Virus record (IMG/VR): IMGVR_UViG_3300031369_000001
Span: 38,615 to 102,614 of that record
Source: a virus
Length of the DNA: 64,000 nucleotides
Reading direction: 5' to 3' (one strand)
Shown: positions 42,472 through 52,559 of the stretch, in pieces
Layout of the letters: each line of letters begins with the position of its first letter
Position numbering within the stretch: position 1 is the stretch's first letter
Translations under genes and position numbers: made by a program
The notes under the pieces: generated by a model
Databases searched by the model: none
Told to the model about the DNA's origin: nothing
What the model saw: only the letters and a program-made list of their open reading frames with translations

Positions 42472-45400
42472 ATGGCCGTCAATATTATTATAGCAGTAGC
42501 AGGACAAGGATCGGGTAGTGGTGGAGAATCTAGATCGTTTCCATATTCTTTGATAATATCAGATCCTACACCTTTAGTTACTCTAAGTTTATCCGATACA
42601 ACGGGAGTAACTAGTTATTTTTGGGAATTACTTAATCAACCACCTTTTGCTACTGCCGTATTATCTAGTCAAAGTGCTAGTAATCCAACATTTACTCCTA
42701 CATCTACTAGGTGGGGTACTTATCTTATTAGGTGCACCATTATTAGAAATGGTGTTCAAGAAATAGATGAAATAGGTTTAAGTTTTAGAACACCTAATCA
42801 TGATTTACGATTTCCCGCAGCAGGGGAAAAAGTTGAATTTGATTTAGATGATGGATGGGCATTAGCTGAATTTTATTTTTGGCAATATGTTGATAATCTA
42901 TCTATTGGAGGAGGAGGTAGTAGCTATTGGGAAAGGGTGAGTACTATTTTATCTCCTGCTACAAATGGGGATACTATTCAAGTAGGAAGTGGAAGCGCTT
43001 CTTCTCCTTCTTACAGCTACGAATCTGATATAGATACCGGTAGGCGTTTATATAATACAGGAATAGAGGCTTTTACCGTAGGTGGTGTAGACCAATTATT
43101 ATTTGGAAATGATAGTGGTCCCTATATAAAAGCGGCAGATAATCATCAATATTTGAAAATTGGAAATTATAAAACTACCTCTGGTGGATATTCTCAAGTG
43201 GTAATAGAGGGGGTAGGTCATACTAATAATTCAGGGGGTAAGGCTACTATACAAGCAACTGCTCCAACTGGAAAAATTAGTGAATTGGATTTATTATCTA
43301 CTAATATTAGTGGTAGTTCGACAATAAATGTAACATCAAATAGTGGATCATCTATTAGTAGTCCTTCTATTGTGGCTATTAGGTCAGAAGGGCAAGGTCC
43401 TACTAGTTTAACATTAGTTGCAAGTTCTTCTGTTAACGATGTAAATAGTTTGATTAGTTTAAGTAGTACTTCATTAGTTGGGGATTCTTCTATAACTATA
43501 GGAGCGCATGCTCCTATAGGAAATAGTTATATTGCTATAGGTAATAGTAATACACAACAAATTCGATTCACTGATAAAAATTTAGATGATTCTACATATC
43601 CTAATACTTATTGGGCGTTATCTTCTATAGCAGATAATTGGGATGATTTAAATAGTAATTATGGTACGCAAACTTTAGTAGAAATACTTAATACTTTACA
43701 TGACTCAATCGCCTTAACTATTTCTGCTGGCATAGGTATAAGTGCTCCATTAGCAGGAGGGGTGTACACTATATCAGTGCATGATGCTCCTTCAACAGAA
43801 ATCGATTTCAATGTATTATCTGGACATGCTCCTACTGCTTACGCATTGCAAACATATCTTAATTTCGTACAAGGTCCTACGAAACTAAGTTCCACTGATG
43901 GCCTTATTTCAGATGGGGGTAGTGGAACAATAGATATTAGTGCATTAAATGGTTTAGTGAAGTCCTCTAATACAGAAAATGCAAATACTGTTTTTGCTAA
44001 TTGGACCTCTGTTACTGCTTTAAGTATTACTAATAATGATGTAAGTAGTATTGTAGCTAATTATGCTGCTACCCCTACTATTACTGCTAGTACTGATTTA
44101 TCTAGCTCACTTGCTTTAAATAAAATTTTACTTTCTTTAGTAAAAAGAGAAAGCACTTCTATTGAATATCTCAACATAGACGCACAAGGTTCTGATTTAG
44201 GATATGGTATTAATGAAAAATCTATTATTAAAAATAATTATAAGCCTGAATACGGGACGGGTATAATTATTAGTGGAACTGGTACTCGTAATTTAGCTAT
44301 AACTTCTGGATGGATGTATTGGGGTTTATCTAAGGTAGTGTCTTCTGTTTTTGATTCTAGTTCATCAGATACATGGTCTAATTTTTATACAACAGATAGT
44401 GGGACTACTTGGACAAAAGTTACTAGCCAAACTCAAATAGATAATGCTAATTACAATAATATTGCTAGTGGATTAAGCGCTTTAGGTGCGAGTGAATATG
44501 GTTTATTTTGGATATATCGTAATTACTCTAATACGGATATATATGTTGTTTACGGAATTGCATCTTATGCAACATTAGATGCAGCAAAAGAAGTTCCTAC
44601 TCCTTCTTTAGTTCCTTGGCAGGTTAATGAATTTTCCTATTTAATAGGAAGAGTAATTACTCAACAAGGAACAGACACACTTGACGTTACTTCTATATTT
44701 ATTGATGAAATTGCAGGAGGAACCGTTAGTGTACATAATCTTTTAAGCCTTATTCAAGGAGGAACGTCTAATCAACGTTACCATTTGACAGAAACACAGC
44801 ATAATGATTTAACCACAAATATGCCTTTAGATCCCATTAGCGTTATATTTACAGATGGGTCTAATCAATTAGCTACGCATGCGAATTTGAAATATAGTCC
44901 TGGAGGAACTACGGGCTATTTGAATTTTACAATTGCTGGATCTTCTACAGCGGCAGGTTCTATTGTTTCTTCAGCTATAGATGGGAGTACTTCTTTAGGT
45001 ATGGTTTCTACTAGTGTAGGGACATCAGGTGGTGCATCAGTTATTTCTATAGAAGCCAAAGGTAATGATGGTACAGGAAGTTACGGTATTTATACTAATC
45101 CACAAGGAGAGCATAGGTGGGAAATAGATGGGGAACCTCTTTTATATCTAAATTTTGTATCTTCAGAGCATTCAAGATTAACTGGTAAGCAAAAATATTT
45201 AGATATATACAATACTCATACAACGCCTAGTACTGATGAAGATTCCACTATATTAATTACTAATACTGCTTATGATACTGCGAATATTACTATTGAGAAT
45301 AGTGCGACTAATTCTAGTGGTTCAGTTAGTACTTCTATAAAATCGTTGTTACCCGATGGAGCAGCTAGTATTGATATATTATCGGATAGTTCTAATACTT

Positions 45401-46623
45401 CGGGTGGGAGTTCTGTAGTTACGGTAAAGGCTACTGGAAATAGTGGATCATCCACTTTACAATTAGATACTGATGTATATTTTAAAATAGATGATGTTGC
45501 TGTATTTAAAATATCTGATTTTACAGATCCTAATGATGAAACTGAATTGTCTATTCCAGGAGGCACTGGAGATAGAACTTTATATATACGTAATTTGCAA
45601 ACTAATGGGTCGGCTTATACATCAATTATAAATAAATCTATTGCTACAGATTCTGGTAGTACTGAAGCAGGTTTAGGATTTATTTGTGAATCAACCGAAG
45701 ATAGCGTAGATGCTTATATTCAGATAGCCGCTACCACTACAGGAGCAAATGCAAATGCTGATATAGACATTGTTTCTCAAGTAGGAAGTGGGGATGGAAC
45801 TAGAAAATCAGCAGTACGTTTTCAATATGATAATCCTTCAGCAGTTGATTCATCAGTATCAATACTAGAATCAACTGCTAAAGCAGACGATTCTATTTAT
45901 GCTAGATTTAAAACAGTGGCTGGTAATTATGGACCCCTTGGTGGATTTATAGAAATAGAATCTACAGGAAGTTTATCAATAGATTCTTCTTCAGGAAATT
46001 TTACTTTTGGAAGTTTACTTACAATTGATTCACCTATTACTAGAGTAGAATCTCCTAAATTTGTAGTAGGTGTAAATTGTACCATGAACCATGGTAATTA
46101 CGCTAGGGGCTACGGGGAGTACGTTTCTACTATATTTGAAGGAGCAAGTCATTTTAGTTTAGATAGAAAGGATACTAATAGCGGTAGTGTGATGGGGGGG
46201 AACGGGCTAATACTCACAGTAGCGACTAGTGGAAATGAGACAGCACATTTTAGATACAAATTATCAGATTCTCAGGATGATTCTTATACTCCTTTTAAGA
46301 TACCTGAAAATAGAATTATTTGTATCAGTGGTACAGTAGTCTCTTCTTGTACAGGTTCACATATAGATGCAATTTATGTTCAGAAATTTAATTGGGTTTT
46401 ATGGAATTCTACATATCATGCCGATGAACCTGGAGACGGTGCTTTAGTTGTGTTAGATAGGGCTAGCTGGTTACCTACTATTAGTGTTGATTATATTGCT
46501 ACAGATGGATGGTTTAATTTAGATGTTACCGTTTCTGGCGCATCAGTGGGCGATACTGTTTTACATGTTTGTCATATCACTGAATTTACAGTTGCGGAAA
46601 CAGCTTATGTAGCATCAAGTTAA
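42472..46623 (+). CDS. Long tail-fibre or baseplate structural protein, 1383 aa
   Basis: The N-terminus is an Ig/PKD-like domain (VTSYFWELLNQPPFATAVLSS, TSTRWGTYLIRCTIIR). Then come long beta-repetitive regions with Ser/Thr/Ile-rich motifs, as expected for trimeric fibres. The C-terminal 150 residues (CTGSHIDAIYVQKFNWVLW) may be a receptor-binding head. No membrane segments. SD AGGAG. The stop overlaps the start of a glycosyltransferase gene. The length and repeats, not a catalytic motif, support the call. Confidence 0.7.
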   Translation: MAVNIIIAVAGQGSGSGGESRSFPYSLIISDPTPLVTLSLSDTTGVTSYFWELLNQPPFATAVLSSQSASNPTFTPTSTRWGTYLIRCTIIRNGVQEIDEIGLSFRTPNHDLRFPAAGEKVEFDLDDGWALAEFYFWQYVDNLSIGGGGSSYWERVSTILSPATNGDTIQVGSGSASSPSYSYESDIDTGRRLYNTGIEAFTVGGVDQLLFGNDSGPYIKAADNHQYLKIGNYKTTSGGYSQVVIEGVGHTNNSGGKATIQATAPTGKISELDLLSTNISGSSTINVTSNSGSSISSPSIVAIRSEGQGPTSLTLVASSSVNDVNSLISLSSTSLVGDSSITIGAHAPIGNSYIAIGNSNTQQIRFTDKNLDDSTYPNTYWALSSIADNWDDLNSNYGTQTLVEILNTLHDSIALTISAGIGISAPLAGGVYTISVHDAPSTEIDFNVLSGHAPTAYALQTYLNFVQGPTKLSSTDGLISDGGSGTIDISALNGLVKSSNTENANTVFANWTSVTALSITNNDVSSIVANYAATPTITASTDLSSSLALNKILLSLVKRESTSIEYLNIDAQGSDLGYGINEKSIIKNNYKPEYGTGIIISGTGTRNLAITSGWMYWGLSKVVSSVFDSSSSDTWSNFYTTDSGTTWTKVTSQTQIDNANYNNIASGLSALGASEYGLFWIYRNYSNTDIYVVYGIASYATLDAAKEVPTPSLVPWQVNEFSYLIGRVITQQGTDTLDVTSIFIDEIAGGTVSVHNLLSLIQGGTSNQRYHLTETQHNDLTTNMPLDPISVIFTDGSNQLATHANLKYSPGGTTGYLNFTIAGSSTAAGSIVSSAIDGSTSLGMVSTSVGTSGGASVISIEAKGNDGTGSYGIYTNPQGEHRWEIDGEPLLYLNFVSSEHSRLTGKQKYLDIYNTHTTPSTDEDSTILITNTAYDTANITIENSATNSSGSVSTSIKSLLPDGAASIDILSDSSNTSGGSSVVTVKATGNSGSSTLQLDTDVYFKIDDVAVFKISDFTDPNDETELSIPGGTGDRTLYIRNLQTNGSAYTSIINKSIATDSGSTEAGLGFICESTEDSVDAYIQIAATTTGANANADIDIVSQVGSGDGTRKSAVRFQYDNPSAVDSSVSILESTAKADDSIYARFKTVAGNYGPLGGFIEIESTGSLSIDSSSGNFTFGSLLTIDSPITRVESPKFVVGVNCTMNHGNYARGYGEYVSTIFEGASHFSLDRKDTNSGSVMGGNGLILTVATSGNETAHFRYKLSDSQDDSYTPFKIPENRIICISGTVVSSCTGSHIDAIYVQKFNWVLWNSTYHADEPGDGALVVLDRASWLPTISVDYIATDGWFNLDVTVSGASVGDTVLHVCHITEFTVAETAYVASS

Positions 46624-47327
46624 TGATTATTAGTAATGCCCCAATTCGTTGTATAAATATGAGTAAATCTACTGACAGGATACTTCATATTTTATCAATG
46701 TTTAATGAAGTTAAGCGTATTACTGCTATTGACGGTATGCGATTTTCTAATAATAGTTTTGATGCATATAAAAGACCTAATTGGGATAATAATAAATATC
46801 CTATAAATTCAAAATATTTTTATATGTTCCCTACTACATATGCTTGTAATTTATCGCATATGAAAGCTTGGATAGATTTTATAGATAGTAAAGACGAATG
46901 GTCTATAATAATTGAAGATGATACTGAACCTGTTATGGATTTATCTAATATAGCTATACCAGATAGTTGTGATTTTTATTATTTAATAGGGGTAAATCAC
47001 CCCGGAAAAAGATTATTTTTATATGATGATGGGCAAGTCAAGTTTAGTAGAACTTTAGGGGCTTATTTGCTATCTAAAAAGGCCGCTATACTTTCGTTAG
47101 AGGCTATGAAACCTATTCATTATTTTCAAGCAGATTGGCAAATACCTTTTAGAATTTTTGAATCTATGAAAAATTGTAAAATACCCCAGCCTAATTGGGA
47201 TAATAAATTACCTACAATAAAAGCATATGGACAAAGAGAATCTATTATAAAACATTCACAATTTTCAAAGGTATCTACTTTTACAAAAGATGGAAGTAAA
47301 TCTTGGATACCAAATAGTTTGCTTTAA
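46623..47327 (+). CDS. Glycosyltransferase, GT25-like
   Basis: 234 residues. IRCINMSKSTDR with ITAIDGMRF is the GT25 N-terminal motif, followed by YACNLSHMKAW (S78-H79) and SIIIEDDTEP (E98-D99-D100, metal/sugar site). A later TLGAYLLSKKAAI and ADWQIPFRIF complete the family. GT25 enzymes transfer galactose to LPS or proteins. It starts by TAATG overlap with the long fibre gene and lies inside the tail operon, so a target on the fibres (or a host surface sugar) is plausible. Donor and acceptor unknown. Confidence 0.8.
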   Translation: MIISNAPIRCINMSKSTDRILHILSMFNEVKRITAIDGMRFSNNSFDAYKRPNWDNNKYPINSKYFYMFPTTYACNLSHMKAWIDFIDSKDEWSIIIEDDTEPVMDLSNIAIPDSCDFYYLIGVNHPGKRLFLYDDGQVKFSRTLGAYLLSKKAAILSLEAMKPIHYFQADWQIPFRIFESMKNCKIPQPNWDNKLPTIKAYGQRESIIKHSQFSKVSTFTKDGSKSWIPNSLL

Positions 47328-47339
47328 AGGAAATTTTAG

Positions 47340-49598
47340 ATGACTGTTAAAGGTTATGGTTTAGGAGAATATGGTACGATAGAACCTTGGGGTTCTGTAG
47401 AATATCCCACTGCTACTGGTTTACATAATTCTGTTAATACTGATTTTATGGGGATACTCCAAGCTATTTCTGGGATAATAGGTGAATCTGATAATGAGTT
47501 AGGTGGATTATACTCTACTAGATTAGTTTTTGTCGGAAGCATTGGGGACACAGAAATAGAAGTAGAATCTACATTAAATTGGTCCTATCCTGGTAAATTA
47601 GCAATAGATGGTATTTTATATTATTATGTTAGTATTGTAGGAAATACAATAGGCGGATTGTACTATATCAATGAAAGTATTATTGAACTTGGATTAGCAA
47701 AAATACATAATGTAGATTCTGAAGTAGTTAATGTAAATGAAAATCTTAATGCAATTCAATTGGCAAAAAAAAGTTTGTTGGTTAGTTATGCTGAGGATGA
47801 ATATTTAGATGCTATTGGGCGAAAATATGGTGTACCACGAAAGCCTTTATATGGGGATAATGATACTTATAGAGAAATAATTAAAGCTATAGCATTTGCG
47901 CCTAGAGGTACTATTTATGGAATAGAATTAGCATTAAATGCTTTATTAGGTGTTGGTAATTACGAAATATATGAAGATTTAATACAATATCCTAATGTTG
48001 TATTTATTAAGATAAATGAATCTTATTTTTTAAATGATACACCATACGGAGAAACTTATATATCTGAAAATTTATTTGGTTTCATTAGTGGTGGATCATA
48101 TAACACAATTGTATTGCCATATAGTCCATTAAAAGTTTCTTATGCAAAATTAAAAGATTTAGGAGAAACCTTTGATTTTAGAAACGAAATTCCTTCAGAT
48201 AGTATGTATGAGTATTTTGAAGGAAATGGATTAGATCATGCATTTACTTATTACGGTTCTGCTAGTGAATCTGATGTAACTGCTAATGGTGATTATACTA
48301 ATTTTAATTTGTCATCTTCTGGATCCTTATATTATGAAATGTCTGATGTTCAAGGATCTCGAATTACAGTTGATTCAGATGTAGAATTAAATTTTGTAAT
48401 TCGTATACCAAGTACTTCTTCATTAGCAAATGGTATATTAAAGCAAGTTTATTTTGCTATTTATGATGGAAGTAAAATTGTTAATTTTGGTCTTAATGAT
48501 GATTATAGTATAGGTTTATTTGATACTGAGGCAGGAGGATTTATTGGTGGATCCTATACTTTGCTTCTAGATACATTTTATAATGTTAAAATAGTTAAAT
48601 TAAAAAATACTAGTGTTTCTTTATATGTAAACGGTATCATTGTTTCTAATATATCATATACTTCATTTACTACATCAACTGTTTTACATAAAATACTTTT
48701 TGGAATTTTAGGAGCACCTCCTACTATTGGCGGATCTTTTGATATTAAACAATTAGGTATACACATTAAAAATTATAAAGATTACTGGTTTTCTGAATAC
48801 AATAATGTAGGTAGTGTTGATAGTTTATCACCGACAGTTTTTAACATAACAGGTAGTCATTTATTTACTAGTAATGACGTTGGTAAGTACTTTCAAGTCA
48901 AGGGGTCATCTATTTCTAATTTATATGGTGGCAATAATAATGTAATTGGGAAAATAAAAAACGTGTTATCTACAACTAGTATAGTATTAGAGCCTATAGA
49001 ATATAGTAGATGTATAATTGGGGTATTAGGTAATAATAATATTTTAAAATTAGGAGATAATCATACTAAATTTACATATCCTGATGATTTAGGAAAAAAG
49101 ATAGAAATCAATAATTCTAATTTAGGAAATAATGGTACCTATACTATTATTGATTTACTAGTTGAAGGTTTTTTGGAAAATTATGGAGTAATTAAGTCTA
49201 TTGGGTCCTACCTTACAAATAATAAAGAATATACAAATATAGCTGTACTAAACGCTACATTAATTCCTGAAGAAAATTTGGATATTCAAATATTGATATC
49301 TTTTGAAACAGAATCTAATCTAGATTTTATTCATTCAGATACTGGGTCTAAAATTAGTGATACATTGACTTTACGATCTGGTCTATGGAATAGTGATTTA
49401 GTTATGGACATAGGGATAAGTAATGCGTTATCAGCCCAATTATTACAAGATCATCTTGTACATAATAATATCATAAGTACTTCTCCATTACTTTATAAAT
49501 ATTATCCATTTTATTTATCTGATGTTTTTGGGGAATTAGAAGAATTTTTAGAAGATCTGACTATTGCGGGAGTAATTCCTAAATTGTTAGGAAAGTGA
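47340..49598 (+). CDS. Baseplate protein with tail-protein-I-like and lectin-like regions
   Basis: 752 residues. The section EYLDAIGRKYGVPRKPLYGDND followed by FAPRGTIYGIELALNALLG matches gp48/tail protein I-like baseplate proteins. About 290-480 looks like a LamG/ConA-type lectin sandwich (VELNFVIRIPSTSS, KIVKLKNTSVSLYVNGIIVS, FDIKQLGIHIKNYKDYWF). The C-terminus is unknown. Carbohydrate binding is inferred. It follows the glycosyltransferase by 12 bases. Confidence 0.65.
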   Translation: MTVKGYGLGEYGTIEPWGSVEYPTATGLHNSVNTDFMGILQAISGIIGESDNELGGLYSTRLVFVGSIGDTEIEVESTLNWSYPGKLAIDGILYYYVSIVGNTIGGLYYINESIIELGLAKIHNVDSEVVNVNENLNAIQLAKKSLLVSYAEDEYLDAIGRKYGVPRKPLYGDNDTYREIIKAIAFAPRGTIYGIELALNALLGVGNYEIYEDLIQYPNVVFIKINESYFLNDTPYGETYISENLFGFISGGSYNTIVLPYSPLKVSYAKLKDLGETFDFRNEIPSDSMYEYFEGNGLDHAFTYYGSASESDVTANGDYTNFNLSSSGSLYYEMSDVQGSRITVDSDVELNFVIRIPSTSSLANGILKQVYFAIYDGSKIVNFGLNDDYSIGLFDTEAGGFIGGSYTLLLDTFYNVKIVKLKNTSVSLYVNGIIVSNISYTSFTTSTVLHKILFGILGAPPTIGGSFDIKQLGIHIKNYKDYWFSEYNNVGSVDSLSPTVFNITGSHLFTSNDVGKYFQVKGSSISNLYGGNNNVIGKIKNVLSTTSIVLEPIEYSRCIIGVLGNNNILKLGDNHTKFTYPDDLGKKIEINNSNLGNNGTYTIIDLLVEGFLENYGVIKSIGSYLTNNKEYTNIAVLNATLIPEENLDIQILISFETESNLDFIHSDTGSKISDTLTLRSGLWNSDLVMDIGISNALSAQLLQDHLVHNNIISTSPLLYKYYPFYLSDVFGELEEFLEDLTIAGVIPKLLGK

Positions 49599-49604
49599 GG
49601 AATA

Positions 49605-51788
49605 ATGAAAAAATTATTAAGAGTACAATCTAATGAACGAGTAGATTTTAATGATTTTAAATTTTTAGCAGGAGATAGCGTTACTGCTCAAATTAGGGAA
49701 TTAGTAAATCAGTTTATATGTAATCCAGATGAATACAATCAAAGTATCATTTCGGGATTTGCAATGTCTAATCCATCTGGAAATCAAGTAAGGGTGGATA
49801 AAGGGAAAGCTATATTACACCAAAGAGTTGACGGTTCAGTTATTTATTCAATATTGGCTACTGAAGGAGAAGATTACAGGATAATAGACATATCTACTTA
49901 TCCTGATAATTCCTACAATATTTATATTAGATTTGACTTAATACCAAGTGACAATGAAGGTCGTATATTTTGGAACCCATCCGGTAATGGATCAGAGTAT
50001 ACACAGGCAATAGAGACTCGTTATTCTGCTAATTGGTCTATTCGTATAGAAACTAGTATTCCTGGTGAAGAATGGTTTTTAATCGGTACAGTTGTCAAAC
50101 CAGGTATGTCTATTATTGATAAACGTGATTTTTATTTTGAAGGTTCTGTTGAGAATAATTATCAAACTGGTTGGAGTAGTGATGGAGGAGGAAGTAGTAT
50201 CGATAGAAATGATAATAGAAGTTTGTATGGTGTAACTGATTTACATACATTTGTTAAAGCTATGCAACAATGCATTATTGATATAAAAGGTCGGGGTTTA
50301 CGTAATTGGTGGGATAAAGATATTGGTGGAATGAATGTTGGGTTTGATGATGACCCTATTGAAAATGTTCTAGGAATAGGAGATTCTAATTTCTTTTTGA
50401 AATTAGAAGGTAGTCCTACTACTGGAGTATGCACTATTAATTTTGATACAGATTCCCATTTAAAATATGGTAGAGTAGAAGATTCTTTGACTTTTTCTTT
50501 ATCTAATAAAACATTACTTAAATTGCGAAATGGGGATGATATTTCAGTAAATGGTGGAAGGCTTATTAGTTGTTGCTTAGATGATAATGCCCCAACTTTG
50601 GCTACTTATAAAATAGATGAATTTAAAATTTTGGAAACTACTAATATTTATACAGGAGGAAATCTAAATTCTTTTATTAGTAGGTCTAATCAATGGTATA
50701 AGGAGAATGGTACTAATATATTTCCTAGAGCGCAATTACTGGAAGGATTGAATGTTGTAACGGGTATTGATCATTATGCAGGTGGATCTTTTAGCATAAG
50801 TAATTTAGTTAATTCAATTAGAATTGAACCAGGTGTAGCATACATAAATGGTGCTACTATGTTTGTGAAAGATAGTAGTGGCCAATCAATTGTTTTATCT
50901 GATTTATGGAATGGTGATTCTAATGGCGGATTAACTGCTGAAGCAAAGACTTATATAGGAAGTGCCACAAATGGATATGAAAATTGTTTTTGTCTTTATG
51001 TCTGGCTACGTAAAGATGGTACTTTTTGGCTTGAACCATTTGGTCCAGACATTGACTCGAGAATACCTTGGAAATATGGAGGACCAAGGGTTAAGCCTAG
51101 ATCTCAATCCGGTTTACCCCAAACTGGTTTTAGAGATGATGAATATTTATTAATTGATGTATGCTGGTTAGTACATGGAAAAGCAGCAACGGGTTCTTCT
51201 AGTGATATTATTAATCTATCTGGAGCACTTTATACAGGTGGAGATTATCGTTCTTTTGAAGTAGCTAATTATTTAAGTACTGAAGTAAATGGTACTATTT
51301 TTTATACAAGTGATTTATCTTCTGGGTACCATTACATTGATTTGGATTATGTTGACACAGGAGGTGCTTATCAGAGAAGATCTCCAGGTATACCTGGAGC
51401 ACTTAGTAGAATGGCAAGAGTAGCGATAGTTGGGACTGTTCAGTTAGATCCTAGTGCGTCTGTTAATTTATATATAGGAATGGGTAAATATATATCAGGA
51501 AGTTCCTTGAATTGTGATTCTATTGATCAAGGATGTGGTTTTTGTGTGAGTGAAGAAAATAATTTTGGAAGTAATATTACTATACCTTTTAGAGGTACAG
51601 CGGATATAGAAACAAGTCCTTATATGGATAATACTGTAAGTGGGGGAGGTAGAATTAGAAATAAATTAATTACCTTTTTAGGAGGTAGTGGAACTTTTAC
51701 TATTAGTTTGTCTTTAAGCTTAGTTGGGTTTTATTGGAATAGAAAAGATGTTAATATATTGTCTAGATCGATTGAAACTGTTTCCTAA
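49605..51788 (+). CDS. Large tail-fibre/baseplate appendage protein, 727 aa
   Basis: The N-terminus (LLRVQSNERVDFNDFKFLAGDSV) resembles the attachment end of phage baseplate appendages that contain 'Rxxxxx DxxDF' starts. The rest is beta-rich with Gly/Asp/Asn runs (GTADIETSPYMDNT, SGTFTISLSLSL). No catalytic motif. Third of the large appendage genes; probably distal or side fibre. SD GTGAGGAA. Confidence 0.6.
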   Translation: MKKLLRVQSNERVDFNDFKFLAGDSVTAQIRELVNQFICNPDEYNQSIISGFAMSNPSGNQVRVDKGKAILHQRVDGSVIYSILATEGEDYRIIDISTYPDNSYNIYIRFDLIPSDNEGRIFWNPSGNGSEYTQAIETRYSANWSIRIETSIPGEEWFLIGTVVKPGMSIIDKRDFYFEGSVENNYQTGWSSDGGGSSIDRNDNRSLYGVTDLHTFVKAMQQCIIDIKGRGLRNWWDKDIGGMNVGFDDDPIENVLGIGDSNFFLKLEGSPTTGVCTINFDTDSHLKYGRVEDSLTFSLSNKTLLKLRNGDDISVNGGRLISCCLDDNAPTLATYKIDEFKILETTNIYTGGNLNSFISRSNQWYKENGTNIFPRAQLLEGLNVVTGIDHYAGGSFSISNLVNSIRIEPGVAYINGATMFVKDSSGQSIVLSDLWNGDSNGGLTAEAKTYIGSATNGYENCFCLYVWLRKDGTFWLEPFGPDIDSRIPWKYGGPRVKPRSQSGLPQTGFRDDEYLLIDVCWLVHGKAATGSSSDIINLSGALYTGGDYRSFEVANYLSTEVNGTIFYTSDLSSGYHYIDLDYVDTGGAYQRRSPGIPGALSRMARVAIVGTVQLDPSASVNLYIGMGKYISGSSLNCDSIDQGCGFCVSEENNFGSNITIPFRGTADIETSPYMDNTVSGGGRIRNKLITFLGGSGTFTISLSLSLVGFYWNRKDVNILSRSIETVS

Positions 51789-51817
51789 TTTATAGGAACT
51801 ACAAAAGGAGTTTTGCA

Positions 51818-52123
51818 ATGTCTGAAAGTGCTAGTATTTATCCATTAACGCAAGAATCATTAAAAGATTTAATTGAGGGAAATATTTCCGCAGTAAATGA
51901 TGAAACAAAATATCTAGTTTCTGAGCTAATTAAAGCAAAAGAGTTTGTTACTCAAAATCTTCCTAAATTACAAGAATTGAAAAATCAAGCTACTGCCTTA
52001 GCTAAAGAGATTGAATTTATGGATTATCGTTTTAAAACTTTACAAACTGATTTAAGGAATATTTGGCCTTCAAATTCTATCCCTTCTACTGAAGAACATC
52101 GGGTTCCGAAGATTAATTCCTAA
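51818..52123 (+). CDS. Small coiled-coil protein, 101 aa
   Basis: Starts MSESASIYPLTQESLKD after AAAAGGAG. Long helix with heptad hydrophobics (ELIKAKEFVTQNLPKLQELKNQATALAKEIEFM) suggests a coiled coil, e.g. a fibre-assembly chaperone or a small trimeric tail component. Last gene before a strong terminator. Confidence 0.6.
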   Translation: MSESASIYPLTQESLKDLIEGNISAVNDETKYLVSELIKAKEFVTQNLPKLQELKNQATALAKEIEFMDYRFKTLQTDLRNIWPSNSIPSTEEHRVPKINS

Positions 52124-52188
52124 TAATTTCAATTCTTTACATTTTTTTTCAAAAAAATTTTAAAAGTTTTTAGGTTTTATCCGTCTTT

Positions 52189-52222
52189 AAACGTACTGCT
52201 TACGCAGTACGTTTTTTCTTTT
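52189..52222 (+). terminator. Rho-independent terminator at end of tail module
   Basis: Perfect 11-bp stem AAACGTACTGC / GCAGTACGTTT with loop TTAC and a T-run (GTTTTTTCTTTT). Closes the tail operon. Confidence 0.95.
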
Positions 52223-52260
52223 AAGATTTAAAGATTTAAAGATATTAGGTATAGAAGTAC

Positions 52261-52301
52261 ATGCATGGATATTCAAGAATTTATTATTGAATATCCTGCA
52301 T
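52261..52301 (+). promoter_or_regulatory. Long stem-loop in leader of next gene
   Basis: ATGCA-T-GGATATTCAA pairs with TTGAATATCC-TGCAT: 15 bp with one bulged T and a 10-base loop. A short CCC-CGAA-GGG hairpin follows. The 160-bp leader up to 52378 shows no open frame; the structure suggests RNA-level control or a processing site. Confidence 0.5.
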
Positions 52302-52377
52302 CCCCGAAGGGAATGAGAAAGTAGTTGCTTTTACCGGCAAAATGCCTTATAAATCTGTGATGTAGGAAGGAAGTTTT

Positions 52378-52554
52378 ATGACTTTAATTTTTACATTTTA
52401 TTGTTCTTCTTGTAAGGATGAATTTTGTTATCAAATATCTCAAAAAGGTAGTATGCACACAGATAAACCTTTTGTAGACATGACTTACCTTAAAGAATGG
52501 ATTGAAAAAATTATTTCAGGCGCAGTTGTTAAAATTGAAAAAGTAGTAAAGTAA
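52378..52554 (+). CDS. Small cysteine protein, 58 aa
   Basis: AGGAAGG precedes the ATG. MTLIFTFYCSSCKDEF carries CxxC and another Cys, then a helical C-terminus (LKEWIEKIISGAVVKIEKVV). Ends 5 bases before the DUF262 gene. A zinc-binding partner for the next protein is possible. Not recognised. Confidence 0.55.
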   Translation: MTLIFTFYCSSCKDEFCYQISQKGSMHTDKPFVDMTYLKEWIEKIISGAVVKIEKVVK

Positions 52555-52559
52555 TTACA

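Noticed and set aside
52261-52360. Riboswitch of a known class (c-di-GMP, preQ1, fluoride)
   Set aside because: The core sequences of these classes are not present; only generic hairpins can be shown.
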